DNA from: Ascaphus truei
Lineage: Eukaryota > Chordata > Amphibia > Anura > Ascaphidae
Length of the DNA: 64,000 nucleotides
Assembly: GCA_036426205.1 (NCBI GenBank)
Contig: CM071574.1
Coordinates: 12,282,892 to 12,346,891 of the forward strand
Reading direction: 5' to 3'
A program made the position numbers and the translations under genes. The notes beneath the pieces are model-generated. The model ran no database searches. It saw nothing but the letters and a program-made list of their open reading frames with translations, and was not told where the DNA came from. Below are positions 47,105 through 59,099 of this stretch, one piece after another; position 1 is the first letter of the stretch; every line of letters starts with the position of its first letter.

Positions 47105-47350
47105 GTGGTCATGTGTATCTGAGCATGTGTATCTGAGCATGTGTATCTGAGCATGTTTATCTGAGCCTGAACACGTGTATCTGAACACATGTATCTGAGC
47201 ATGTGTATCTGAACATGTGTATCTGAGCATGTTTATCTGAGCCTGAACACGTGTATCTGAACACGTGTATCTGAGCATGTGTATCTGAACATGTGTATCT
47301 GAACATGTGTATCTGAGCATCTGTATCTGAACATGTGTATCTGAACATGT
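47105..47350. repeat. 14-bp minisatellite
   Basis: About 17 units of atgtgtatctgagc with G/A exchange in the fourth-last region. It contains a higher-order block: an ending gtttatctgagcctgaacac recurs once about 70 bp later. The open frames reading MLRYTCSDTHVQ-like repeats are by-products. Confidence 0.9.
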
Positions 47351-48600
47351 GTGGGAACACGTGGCTTTTGTAAAATTATACGAATCATTTAACTTTTGAC
47401 AGAGACACTGAAGCTTTCAAAAACCGCAGATGTTGTTTGTCCATCTGAAATAAAAATATTTATTTTGAGCCACAGGCATGTTCTTTGTTTCAGACATAGA
47501 GCACAACTGCAGTTAATGCTTAATGTGCATATGAAGCAATTTTGTTAAGGACAGCAGCAGTGAAAACGATCAGAGCCAAATAAATATCAAGACTCTCAGC
47601 AGTGGGATAAAAGAGAAGAGTCTGTCTACAAAACATATTTAACTTTGCATACTGTTGTTAACAGTTTTAATTAAAATATGTTCATTTTCTTATTAAACCA
47701 AAAGGCACACTCTCCGCTCTTTTAAATTGTACATGCTGTAGTTGACTTGACACCAGTGTACGGCAAATCTTAAAACACACTGCTGCCATCTTGTGGATGG
47801 CATGATAATTATTGTAAGTAACAGGTTTCATTGCACAGAGCGATAATATACCAATGCATTTTATTGGTGTCATCATTGTTCAGTGGATATGTAAAGCAAC
47901 CACATTTCTGCATGGCTCAACCTGCACAGGTGTAAGTGAGCCATCAAAGTAGGGTGCTACTCTAAAAATGCAATCCCTGATACTTTTATTTAGAAATTAA
48001 AGATGATATTTGGTGGTTTTGATTCAAATCTTTTATTCTACCAACAATTATTATTGACCACTGTGTGCTGTGATACAGAGCTGTGCTGCCGATGTATACC
48101 AGCGGATTTGGTAGCTTCATTCATATCATATGTTATGGAATTGGCTTTGTATACATTTGCCCACTGGTTATTTATTTTCTTAGCATTACAAATGGAAGAA
48201 ATAACTGGCAAATTCCATAAAAATATTTCCATATATTCTTTATAGAATGTAGCACAGTTTGCATCCCTCTACATTCATCTATTGTTCTAAATAACCCACA
48301 TATTGTAGTCTCCCTTTGAGGGCCTGGAAACAGTATGAAACGTAGGGGTAGATCCTCAGAAGGTCGCAATTTTTTTTTAACAACATAACGTTGTCTTATT
48401 TTAATGTATCGATACCGTAACGCATATCCCCAAAGCTGCTTAACACTACCTTGTGCAGCCATTTTCCTTAAGAATAACAGGACTGTAGGCTTCTTTATAT
48501 GCAAATCATATGGTAATGAGCACTTAACCTACCAACGGAGATCCTCAGACCTCCGTTGCTGTTAACGTTATAATGCAATGATATTTAGCACCTGCAGGAA
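47351..48600. other. No gene seen
   Basis: Single-copy DNA. A possible short inverted repeat (gatcctcagaaggtcgcaa near 48351 against gagatcctcagacctccg near 48537) could mark an old MITE, but the ends are unclear. Confidence 0.35.
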
Positions 48601-48604
48601 GCTG

Positions 48605-49310
48605 CCCTCACTTACTTCTAAGCCATGAGCCGTCGTTATTAGTCGTTAGTGCTAGAAACGTGATAGGCCCAATATCTAGGTGGACCAATACTTCTAGGAT
48701 GTTTGGTGATACAAAAATATTATTGATTCTAGAATACGAATTGTGTGGGGGCGAATAGAAGGAATAATCTATCTGCCCTGGCCAGGCATCCAATAGACCA
48801 AATTCTTTGATTAGCAATCTAAATGTCTTTGCTACACTGTATGTCATTGCAGAGTGTTCATGCCCTGGATTTGTGGACTTGTCCACATCCGTGTCCGGGA
48901 TCATATTAAAATCACCTCCTACAATATACAGTATAACTGTTTTCGGTTATTCCCCATTGACTCCAATGTTTCCCTTAGAAAATCAATTTGTCCCTCGTTG
49001 GGCGCATATATATACACTAGTGTAATTTGTAGACCTGAGAGAAGACCATGGACCACAAGCAACCTTCCTCCCTGGTTTCGCTTGACCGCCAGTATCTGGA
49101 ACGGGATATCTTGTTTCATCAAAATCGCAACCCCTCTTTTCTTACTGGTGAAAGACAGATAAAATGCTATAAGAAATGTCCTGCTAAAAATGTTTGGGGG
49201 TTCCTGTGTATCGAAGTTCGTCTCTTGCAGAAAGACTATATCTGCTTTCAGTTTTCTGAATTCTTTTAGGGCCAATCTATGTTTATCACTAATTTCAATA
49301 GGACTTGGCT
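48605..49310 (-). pseudogene. L1-type LINE endonuclease (ORF2 N-terminal part)
   Basis: Two minus-strand frames give the apurinic endonuclease of L1 ORF2. The first holds KADIVFLQETNFDTQ, KKRGVAILMKQDIPFQIL, GGRLLVVHGLLSG and YIYAPNEGQIDFL. The second holds MIPDTDVDKSTNP, FGLLDAW and YSFYSPPHNSYSRINNIFV. A frameshift at about 48.91 kb separates them. The element stops at about 48.6 kb before the SDH-type end of the domain and has no reverse transcriptase, so it cannot transpose. Confidence 0.8.
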
Positions 49311-50320
49311 AGTCATTCCTTGTGTCATATCTCTCTCTCATGTGAAAGTTGTTCTCGGAACAGCTTGATGGTTGTGGGGTACAAATGGGGAAACGAAAAT
49401 AAAGGAGGGTACTTTACCACTTCGGGAACTTGGAGAAAACAAAAACAATAAAAACAAAATTATAAGAGGTAAGATGAGTGTAACCAGCCACTCATCCCAC
49501 TTTTGAGGCCAGACCCTACTTAGTCTGACCTGGCGGGCAAATAGCCCTACTGATGCATCAGGCATGAAGGTCTCCCTCCCACTCCCGCACCCCACCCCAG
49601 GCCACTCTCGACTTCCCAAATCGGATCTAGAGTAACTTGGTCAGAATATAGAAACGTAGCAAATATAACAATTCCTACTTATTGTGCACCACTTTTCCTA
49701 CTATAATAGCAGTATAGATGTATAGAATCTTATTAATTGCAGGCAGAGTTTTCTCTTGTCCTTCCATGGAACGTATCATTTTTTGTGTCTGTAACCTGGG
49801 TGTGAATGTAATGTCCAGCCCCCCAGAAATCTCTGTTGCTTCATAATCCTAGGGTCGAGGCCCACTAACCCATCACCCGGGTCACTAGTCTGCTCAATCA
49901 CCAGCTTCATCGATATATCATCTAAGACAGACCAGGTCACAGATAGAACCATCCCTATAATAAAATATAAAAAGCAAAGGGGGGAAACGGGGGTGGGGGG
50001 GGAGAGAACGACAGCTGGAGTTCCAACATAGATTTCTTTGCATGTGTTGCCTGACCACCGGCAGGGGAAACCGCTTCGGACTCGAACTCAGAGAAACCCA
50101 ACGGGGCCTCTCAGAGACAAGCTGGTTTTAACTCTTTCATCTCTGGGCCATCGCTCCTTGATCGATCATCCTCCGTATTCTCACCACAAGCTCCTCGTTG
50201 CCAGTCTGATCTATCTTTCAGGGCCAGATTTAAAGCCGATAAAAAGAGCAGATTCCTCAGGATGACGGAGTGAGATCTGTTTGCCCTCATGATTAATTAC
50301 AAGACGGAAAGGTAAGGCCC
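49311..50320 (-). other. L1 region between endonuclease and ORF1, decayed
   Basis: Expected to hold the ORF2 start and the inter-ORF region of the same minus-strand L1. No clear coding block is readable. A G-rich run lies near 49990-50000. Confidence 0.35.
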
Positions 50321-50321
50321 A

Positions 50322-51060
50322 TCAATATTGAATCCCTTTTTCCTGAAGTATCGCTGTTACCGGGTGTAGTCCTCTTTGTCGATCTATTGTCAGTCTGGAC
50401 AGGTCCTGGAAGATCTGGATAGAGTAGTTTTCGGTATCAATTGAGCCTCTATTTCTGCATTCCATTTTAATCTTTTCCTTGGTCGTATATTGATGGAGCC
50501 TTAGGACCACATCGCTACTTCTTTTAGGATCCTCAAATGTCGGTCTCAATGCTCTGTGAGCTCTGTCCATCATACTGTAAGTTTGTTGTCTGTAGTTTGG
50601 GATCTATTGAGAGAATAGTGCCTTTTAAGATATGGCTGCAGGGCTTCCGCAGACACTGACTCAGGGATATGGCGGATTCACAGGTTCTGCCTTTGTTTCC
50701 TATTCTCAAGATCATCCATACCATCTCACATAGCTCTCATCTCTTCGCTGAGATGCAGGACCTCTTCATCCGTATTTACCTGGTTTTGTAAGACAACGTC
50801 CATTTTATTCTCCAGCTCTGTGGTCCCCAACTTCCCATCCTTCTTGTGGGACATCTCTGCTGCTTCCTCCGCCTACAGCTGTGGTCCGTGGCTCGGGAGA
50901 AGGTACTGATCAGGGGTAATTTTAAATCATATTGCCAGAGTGCACGGAGCTATCCTAGCAAATGTGCATCCGCGATGACGTCACGCGCGTGCCGAGCGGC
51001 GTATTCTTTTACGCGACTGCGTGCTATGATAATCTCCATTCATCCAGTAACGTTACGAAG
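50322..51060 (-). pseudogene. L1-type ORF1 and 5' region
   Basis: The minus-strand frame RAHRALRPTFEDPKRSSDVV, then IQIFQDLSRLTIDRQRGLHP and ILQEKGIQY, matches the C-terminal part of L1 ORF1 protein, an RNA-binding chaperone. The upstream frame (about 50533-50724) carries an eroded earlier part (ILRIGNKGR). From about 50.85 to 51.06 kb the sequence is GC-richer, with a tgacgtcacgcgcg segment that could be the 5' promoter region. The orientation agrees with the endonuclease at 48.6-49.3 kb. Confidence 0.75.
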
Positions 51061-52400
51061 GTCGCTTTCCTAACACACATTATTTTTGCATCTCATCAGC
51101 TGAGAGGATCCTCGTTAATAATAAGAAAAATAGCTGGTGCTCCATATTTAGTGAACAGCAAGTTATTAGGTAGAAATTAGTGTATCTACCCCTTAGATTT
51201 TGCATCAGAAAGAGCTGCTGAAGAAATATGTCACTTTGATGGCAAAAAAAAAAAAATTTTATGTCTGCTCCTAATGTTTAGTCAAAAACCTTCTCTTAAG
51301 AACAGCAAATATAACGACGTTGATTCAAAACATGTCGTATTAACTCTAGTCCTGGGTCCCGGGAAATCAGTCTGTGGCCCTGCGTATCCTAAATACTCCC
51401 TTGTGATGTAAGTATCCGTACGGCTCCACAGGGTGGGGCCCAGCATATACTATCCTGCTAGTAACCCCTTAAGATGAAGGTTACATAAGAAAATTAAAAA
51501 AAATTGACTCTATAAGGAATGATGACTTGCAAATTGTAAACCCCAAACTACAGGTTTACATTACAATAGAAAAAAAAGTGATACAAGAGTCCAGAACACA
51601 TCCTGCAAGCACACACAATGCATTCCCCCCTGTGTCGGCGGTATTGCACTTACACTCACCTTATTGTTTTTCCCCTCGCCTCGTATTTGCAGAAGCACAT
51701 ATTTAAAATAAACAGAATTCTGTTACCTTACATTTCCCTCATTGTTTGTTTTAAAATGTCAAATCCAGGTGATCTGGATTGTTTTCATTGTACCAGTTAA
51801 GAGATAAAAAATGAATTCAGGCAACCTCTAGTACAAAGTATTCAAGATTAAATCCAAACAGTTTTTTATGCTAATTTTATGTCCTACTTTATACTGTTGA
51901 TTCTCTGCTCTGTGGTGCATACGATATTGCCCTATAAATCTAACATGCCTTTGACAGTGATTTTTCATCTCACTGGAAATAATCCATTTAGTGAAGGACA
52001 ATAGGCCTAATTTAGAAGTTAATTGTGTCAACTAAAACAATTCTTTTGCTTACATTACCTGTGTATGATTTCTTTTCTCTTGCTAATTCAAGCTTCATTT
52101 AACATCACATGCTTACAGGTTAACTAAATAGATCAAAAATTGCATGAATGTGATTATTTCCTGTGATCAGTACCTGGTGCCAATTTTATTCCAGCAATGG
52201 TACTTCCTGGAGACATGTGCTTTTAAACAAATCTCTGCTTAAAAATATATATAGTGGGGATTTTAGTTGTATTTATGGACAATTGTCAATAGGTAGGAAA
52301 TGCTTAAGAAGATGTCAAACTCCAAACAGGCTCATACGTTAGCTGAGAACTGTGGGTGGACACTTTCACTGGTGTTTTGGTTTTAAAATATTCTGGTAGC
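51061..52400. other. No gene seen
   Basis: AT-rich single-copy DNA with an A-run at 51246. No recognised exon or repeat. Confidence 0.4.
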
Positions 52401-52413
52401 CTATGTACTAATC

Positions 52414-52536
52414 CAGGGGTGCTCAGCTCCAATAAACCCCCCTCACCCCCCCCCCCCCTCCAACAGGTCAGGTTTTCAGGATATCTCTGCTTCAGCACAG
52501 GCGGCTCAATCAGAGGCTCAGTCAAAGATTGAGTCA
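52414..52536. mobile_element. hAT-type MITE, family 1, left half
   Basis: Starts caggggtgctcagctcc and contains the family blocks (caggttttcaggatatct, gcttcagcacaggcggctca). It breaks off after ggctcagtcaaagattgag; the right arm is missing. A C-run replaces part of the left arm. Confidence 0.7.
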
Positions 52537-52695
52537 TTTTTGAGCATTTTGTGTTATTTGGAGGGAGGTTTGGGGGAATATATAGCCCCTCTGCCCCTCT
52601 CCCCTCATTTACTGAAACTGTAATATCTGACAGTTCTCATTCTGAGAGTTATTTTAATACAAAACATTCAGTATTTTTTTTTACACATACTACAG

Positions 52696-54330
52696 GATTT
52701 ACCCATGCCTCGAGGTGGACCCCTCCCGCAATCCCAATAACCACACCGGACAGCTTCTTGGGAGGAAAACCGGTCAAAACTTTATTCAAAACAACCAACC
52801 AACATGATGAATATAACAATTTATTCCAAATAGACATCCACCAAGAGCTCGAGAGATACCCTTCCTTAATTTGGCACCTCAGGCCAAATAGGGAGCTCCC
52901 TTACTCACCCCTATGGTCACCACCATTACAGATGCGTAAGCCGAGAATGGTACCACCTTCCCCAAAATTACCATAAAAAGGTCACCACCACCGGAATGGT
53001 ACCGCTTTCCCGAAATGTTCACTTATGACAAGGAGACAATACTGATTGAGTCCCCTCTGAGTAAACACTACTTCCGCCACCAGCAAGGTCATTTAACAGA
53101 TCTTAAACTGGACTTGCGAGCCGTCATAAGCCTCACCACCTTCTCCAACACGCCCTGCCATGTCAAATTCAGGATATCATTCACAATATCAGATAGGTAA
53201 ACCCCTTCTTCTCTAAACAAAACGTTCAGCCCCCCTTCCAAGTCTACGTGCCTCACCAAAATATCCCCTAAGTCCAACACGAATACTGCCATCACCTTAT
53301 TCAGTTTCTTCCTCCACCTATCTACCGCTGTTTCACTCCTGGCCCCCCGCCACCCCAACCTAGGTGACACCTCTGACCAAACCAACAACATGGGCCTAAA
53401 TCTCACCCCTAGCTGTGATATGTCCAGATGCATGCTCCCCATTAAATCCAATGACTGGATCAATGCCAAATGCCCCCCCCCCCCATGCAACAAAATTATA
53501 TTAGATGGGGCCCTTCCCCTCTCCCTATGCAACATCTCGGGAAGCATTTGGCCCATCTGATGCCGCTACTGCCTACCCACAGCATCCTGACCAAGGCTTT
53601 CCTTACCCCAAAAGGCCTTCTTCCTGGCCTATGCACTGCCCACTTCCCTGCCACCTGCATAAAACCTGTATTATCTCCTCACCCCCAATGCCCACCAGCG
53701 CCCGGGCGAAGATGTGACCACTCCCCCACCAAACACACTTCTTACCATGTCTTCAACCCCACTATCCCTTTCCTTTCCCTCATCTGATCCCCCACTCACT
53801 TGCTCCATCCCTACCTGCCCCTCTTGTACGTGACCTCTATGACAGCTCCTACCTACTAATTGTCCCCCACAGTCCCCTGAGTTGACTTACCCACTGCCCG
53901 TTGCTCCAAAACCGGTCCAGTCCTCTTCTGGGCCATCCTTGCACCACTCACTGTGCCCTGCACTTTCCTCACCTTTCCTGATGGGCTCAGCCTCAGCAGA
54001 TACCCCCGCCTCACTGACTTTAGCCAGCAGCCATTCAGGACCGCGTTGCATCCTCCTGCAGTTCACACATTCATGCATCTTCGTCGCCGTCCTCGACCAA
54101 CATCGTCACTACTGGGCCATCCGACCATGTTCTTCCTCCTCCACACTGCAAAGCCATCACCACAGGATACCAGGAACCAGGATGCTCCAGTCAACTTCTT
54201 ACGATTCCTCCCCTACCCTTTAAGTACCCTTCCTTTTCCCATACCCCTGTCCTGACCTCACAGCTCCTTAGGGGAGGGCCCCTTCGGCCTCAAGTCATGC
54301 CGCCCCACCCCCTACAAGTCCAGGGCTTTC
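52696..54330 (-). mobile_element. DIRS-type retrotransposon, copy 2 (internally deleted)
   Basis: Shares both outer parts with copy 1: tacccatgcctcgag and the ggtcaccaccattacag block at the left, the agggccccttcggcctcaag block at the right. Between them the proline-rich 5' region (53.57-54.22 kb) runs directly into the SGNH-like domain (53.1-53.56 kb). ORF1, RT, RNase H and recombinase are missing. At 53085 it retains the site that in copy 1 is occupied by the solo LTR. Confidence 0.75.
53089..53556 (-). pseudogene. SGNH-hydrolase-like domain of the DIRS element
   Basis: The minus-strand frame holds NIILLHGGGGHLALIQSLDL, where the family box is HxGGND; the Asn-Asp reads Gly-His here. Next come FRPMLLVWSEVSPRLGWRGA and KKLNKVMAVFV, and finally REEGVYLSDIVND, the place of the catalytic Asp-x-x-His pair, here D/EGVYLSD. 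Vertebrate tyrosine-recombinase retroelements commonly carry such a domain, of unknown role. The altered active-site positions and missing neighbours argue against function, although the frame is open for 155 codons. Confidence 0.65.
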
Positions 54331-54514
54331 TTTACATTAGAAACATTCAAGAAAACAAAGGGCTATACAAGATTTAGAGGTACAATAGACACAATATCAT
54401 TCTTTCTAAAATATGACAAAATTATAGTTGTCAGGAAAGGTGCAAGTGATTTAATTCAATAGAGGCTTGCCTTGTTTGTCTGAATGACATTGTGTAAATA
54501 TACATACTGTACAC

Positions 54515-54826
54515 CAGGGGTGAACAAACAGGGGGCACGCCCCCAGGGGGGGAGATACTTTTTTGGGGGGCGCAGTGGTTACAGAGGTCCCCCGCTGAGA
54601 GTTCAAGGCCTCTGTAAACTTACTTACCTGACTTCAGTCACGCTTCTCTATGGGAATGTGCTGTCAAATGACGCCCATTGCCATGGTGACATGACGTCAA
54701 ATGACGCCGCGGGTCACGTGATGTGACGTCACATGACCCCACAGCATCATTTGACACCATATTGGAGGTGCGACCGAGGAGGAGAGCAGGCAGGGTGGCA
54801 CAGCACAGGAAGTTTGCGCACCCCTG
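54515..54826. mobile_element. hAT-type MITE, family 3
   Basis: 312 bp with ends caggggtgaacaaac and gtttgcgcacccctg. It is flanked by ctgtacac (54507-54514) and ctgtacag (54827-54834), an 8-bp duplication with one mismatch. The interior is GC-rich, with repeated tgacgtca/atgacgcc motifs. Confidence 0.9.
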
Positions 54827-54834
54827 CTGTACAG

Positions 54835-55653
54835 TTTAACCCTACGTACAATATACGTATGTTAAAAAAAAACTATATTGCACCATAGAAAATATGTCAT
54901 CATTGTATTTAGATTTTGTAAGTATCTTAATGTGTAAATGTAATAACCTATTTAAGACTTGATCTTAAATAGTTATCTTTGAAATTAAAGATAATGAGAC
55001 TAGCATTAAGACATCGAATAAAAAATCTAAATCTCATTCTGTATTTTTTCTTTGTAAATTAATTTAACAAGTTCTCTGTTGTTGTTTGTGACAATGCGTA
55101 AACAAAGTATTTATTCAATCTAATCCCAGTGAAGCTTGTTAAAATATGAGAAGTGCCAAATTATTCTTAAAATGGTTTGAAAACTAAGTGAACCATTTTA
55201 TCCATTGGTCGGCAATCATCTTAAACAGTTTAACTTTTGTCTTTCAATTATTTATATGACAACTGGGATCCTTCATTAACTATGTTTGCATATGAATATT
55301 GCAACATGTTACATATACTGTCAGTTTTGTATAATAATTGTAATAATAGTAATGACAGCTATCTCAGATTAGTAATTTTGCAGGTCATTTATCAAAGTGA
55401 AGAGAGGTTTGCAGATGCTAAAATGATGGAAGGCAAAAGGAGAGCAAAGAGCGATACATTTGCCAGTGTTTGTCAGATGCAATTCACGAAGGGTGTTTCC
55501 TGTTATTGTTTTGCCTGTAATTTCCTGCACTTTGTCACCCTGCACTGGAGGAGTCTTAATTACATACAGACAATACTAAAATATGTGCAATTTATATCAA
55601 CTTTGAGATGCTCTCCCAGTGAAGTAAATACAATGCAGGCATAGGAACCTGCC
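54835..55653. other. No gene seen
   Basis: AT-rich single-copy DNA. A 135-codon open frame (55237-55644) has no recognisable domain and no splice or promoter context that supports it. Confidence 0.4.
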
Positions 55654-56133
55654 TTAAAGCTGCAGTTCAAGCTGTCGTTTAATTTTTTTTAAATAAATGT
55701 AATTCAATATGTGCAACAATTCAATCTGCACACTGACAAGTGATCAGCTAAATTGCTGATCGATCCGTTCCTCTGTAATCGATGGCTGAAATTCGGCTAA
55801 GGGTTCACTAAATACATCTTGGGTAATCTTCTGCTGAACTGACAGCCAAAGTTCTGTGAGGAAGATCATGTGACCAGGCAGGCATTATATTCAATTGGTT
55901 CACTGCTAGAGAGGGCCGGACTCAAAAAGGTGATGCTGTTTCAGAAAGGGAAGGGGATGTGACTTTGTAAATGGTTGATATAGGAACAAAAATGCGTTAC
56001 ATTAGAATACATTAAAAATGTCTTTAAAATAGTTTTTTTACATTTTTTTTAATGCTACAAGTATTTTCTAATAGTACCGAACTGATTTATTAAAAAATAT
56101 AGAGGTAGGATATTGCTTGAACTGCAGTTTTAA
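55654..56133. mobile_element. TTAA-flanked DNA transposon derivative, copy 2
   Basis: TTAA at 55654-55657 and 56130-56133. Ends are agctgcagttcaagc and gcttgaactgcagt. It aligns end to end with the copy at 39.67 kb, including the ccaaagttctgt and ggaaggggatgtgactttg blocks. Confidence 0.85.
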
Positions 56134-56644
56134 GTGACAGTTAATGCTTTGTTACCTTGATATTTTGCCTTGCTTATTAATGACAGGTAGAAGCTGGCAA
56201 TCAAGAAAAGACAAACTAAGGTCTTTATTCTGTAAGGTGAGATAAGCGCAGATGACGTGCTTTCGCATGAAAAGTCTCTTTAGTGACTTTAATGGAGCTT
56301 TAACTGCGATAGCACATTATCTGCCCTTATTACACCGCAGAGAATAAGGGCCTAGAACTCACACAGATCATGTTCAGACAGAACACATATAAGATGATAC
56401 CAGAGAAGAACTGAAATGATGGTGATCTTTGAAGTTTGTTAGAAATAACTATTTTTACAATCACTTACAAAGCCAGGGTAAATGTTGGAGTTTCTATTTT
56501 GCTCTCAATTAAACTTGTATACACCTGTTTATCTCGGGCATCACAGGCGTATACATCCACTACAATACCAGGATAAGTAGAAAGTCTTTGGTATCCATCA
56601 TAACATAAGACAATATATAATTAATACTGTATATGGGTCACTGT
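56134..56644. other. No gene seen
   Basis: Single-copy DNA between two repeats; nothing recognised. Confidence 0.4.
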
Positions 56645-57000
56645 ACATTTATTTTATTTATTTATAAAATGTTTTACCAGGAAGTAGTACATTGAGAGTT
56701 ACCGCTCGTTTCAAGTATGTCCTGGGCACAGAGTTATGATGACAGATACATGGTTACAAATACATGGTTACATAGGAGAGCAGGGTTATACATTATATAT
56801 AAAGACATTGCATTACATTAGGTGAACAGGGTTATACATTAAATATGAAGCCATTGCATGAACAGTTAAAGATAAAGTAAGTTACAGGCGTATGTTACAG
56901 TTACAGACCACATTAAAATATGAGACAGCTTTATTTTTGAAAGAATTTAGACTGGTGGTGGTTTTGAGTGTCCCAGGTAGATTAGGTACATGCTTTCAAA
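56645..57000 (-). mobile_element. LINE 3' end, relative of the 15.3-kb element
   Basis: The reverse complement matches the 3' untranslated end (tgtcctgggcac block inverted) and the last coding residues (SFK...AVSYFNV-like) of the LINE at 15.3-16.75 kb. It is truncated about 110 bp into the coding part. Confidence 0.8.
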
Positions 57001-58095
57001 GAATATCTCAATATCTTTCAATATACAGCTGCGGCCGCCTTTATCCTAATGTGGCTGGATCCGCGGTGTTCTGCTAACCGCGGCCAGATGCGGTATATTT
57101 TCTTTTTTTCCGTAGCGCTTTCCGGTATGTTAGCGCTCGGATTTATAGCTCTGTCCGCTATACTGCAATACCGTCTAAAAACACAGGTGGGCGTTCGCGA
57201 GCTGTTGTCTTAAAAGTCTAATAAGTCTAATGCATGTCTAATGCATTATGTCTGTGTGTGCGCGCGCAGTATTTGTAAAATGGAGGATTTACAGTATACA
57301 GTATTATAAAAATATAGCGTTGCGTCTTCTTTGAATATAAAATGATCACATTTCTATACAGTACTGTATGTACTGTATTACAGTATTTTGTAATCAGTAC
57401 TTTTACTTGTTTTCATACTCTTTTTATATTATGCGTGTACCGTACAGTACTGTATGTCTCATTTGAACATTGTTGAAACGCATAGGCGTGTTACAGTATC
57501 ACATTTCGGCGCATACAGCGCTCTCCCTCTCGCCCCCGCACACACACGGCTAAAGTACTATTTCAAGTACTTCTTGTACTATAGGTAAAAATCATGGTTT
57601 TCTAAATATTTAGAGTAAAATATACTATAGCTATGAAACTGTAGCCAATATTACTGAAAACATTCTTGTTAATGTTATCACTTCACTTCTGGAAGACAGC
57701 TGGCACCTGAGCCTCCAACTGCAAGGGTATATATGAGGGCATATAAGCTTTTTGATTTATCAAAAAATAGATAATCTGCACAGATTCAATGTTTTATCCT
57801 GTAAGTGTTTTTGCACATTAGCATTTGTTTGCCGTAAGACTTATTGTTTTTTTTTATATATATGACATCTGATGCCCACAATCTCCATTGCAAATCAAGA
57901 TTCAGGGAGAATACTCCAGATGTGCACCATAAGATTGTATCCTGCAGCATAGGGTCCTTCTGTTCCTGTCTGTGACAATATTTAATGTTAAAGACAAGAG
58001 ACTACAGTAGTTTTTCTTACTGTATTCATCTTTTGTTGCTTTTATTTTTGTTTGTGTTTTCAGGGACTTAATCCAAGTCTAACAGCATTTGAAAC
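57001..58095. other. No gene seen; tracts of repeated acagtactgta
   Basis: A GC-rich start (57030-57200) is followed by AT-rich DNA in which short palindromic tacagtactgta motifs recur (57355-57385, 57443-57455). No gene or recognised repeat family. Confidence 0.35.
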
Positions 58096-58109
58096 TGAAT
58101 AAATATATA

Positions 58110-58352
58110 TATATCTCAGAAAATAGCCGTGTTAGTCCAGTTGCGATAGTGCAGAATAAATGTGTTCTTCCGTATTAGGTGATACCTTTTTTATTGGACT
58201 AACAATTTATGTCATAGGACAAGCTTTCAAGAGTTATCCTCTCTTCTTCAGGTCAAGCAATAGCAACTTCAGAAGAGAGGATAACTCTCGAAAGCTTGTC
58301 CTATGACATAAATTGTTAGTCCAATAAAAAAAGTATCACCTAATACTGAAGA
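58110..58352 (-). mobile_element. Palindromic element with hammerhead-like motif, copy h
   Basis: Inverted arms at about 58165-58252 and 58268-58350, with the tail at the left. It is flanked by TA repeats on both sides. The minus strand of the left arm reads CTGAAGA, a hairpin (AAGAG/CTCTT) and GAAAGCTTGTC. The core box is an exact CUGANGA, but the hairpin register and stem III do not fit a canonical ribozyme. Confidence 0.7.
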
Positions 58353-58364
58353 ATATATATATAT

Positions 58365-58560
58365 ATTACTGTGTTAGCCGAGCTTAATAATCAAAAACAA
58401 GTAGACAATACCGTTCTGTAGCTAACAAAATGCTTTTATTTGTGCGAGCTTTCGAGATACACTGATCTCTTCTTCTGGCGGTGTTACAATGGATAAAGCA
58501 AGAAAGGGTTTTACTTTAAAACAGTGCATCTTCGAATTTATCTGACTGAAGCCTATCGCT
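58365..58560 (-). mobile_element. Hammerhead-like element, copy i (no inverted arm)
   Basis: The minus strand reads CAGAAGA, hairpin AGAGAT/ATCTC, GAAAGC at about 58446-58478. It begins in the TA run shared with copy h and has the gtgttagc start block in common with it. Confidence 0.55.
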
Positions 58561-58624
58561 CCCCCCCTGTGCAGTATGCGATGTATGACATAAGGTGTTA
58601 AATGGTCCCTGAATGTTAGTGATG

Positions 58625-58672
58625 TAAGAGTGTGTGTGTCTGTGTGTGTGTGTGTATGTATGTGTGTGTGTA
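58625..58672. repeat. (GT)n microsatellite
   Basis: Short GT-rich run with interruptions. Confidence 0.9.
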
Positions 58673-59099
58673 TTGTGATGCCTCCGTCACAGCGTAGGAT
58701 CTTATGTCCCAGATCAAAGGCAGGAAACTTAGAGTTTGGTGCACAGGGGGTTTAATTACAATAAATGGTGAAAGGTATGATGCACGCGAAAATCGTTGGT
58801 GGGGAAGAATGTTATTTATAAATGACCTGACTGTTATGTCATTTTTTCTAAATTTCACTACAAGTATTCACCAATTTGCACCAATTTATTTATTATTTCG
58901 TTAAAAATCTGGGGAGGAGTCTTGGGAGGGAGTGCCCTTCCGAGGATTTTTTAAGGAAATAGAATATGAAATAGTGCAAATTGGTACACAAATTTTAGAA
59001 ATTTAGAACAAATTACATATTTATCAGATCATTTATAACTAACTTACCTGCAGTCTTACTGTACATGGCGAGCAATACTAATCTTAATGCTCCTCCCAC

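Noticed and set aside
47069..47360. Minus-strand frames with a repeated cysteine-containing pattern
   Set aside because: Direct translation of the 14-bp minisatellite.
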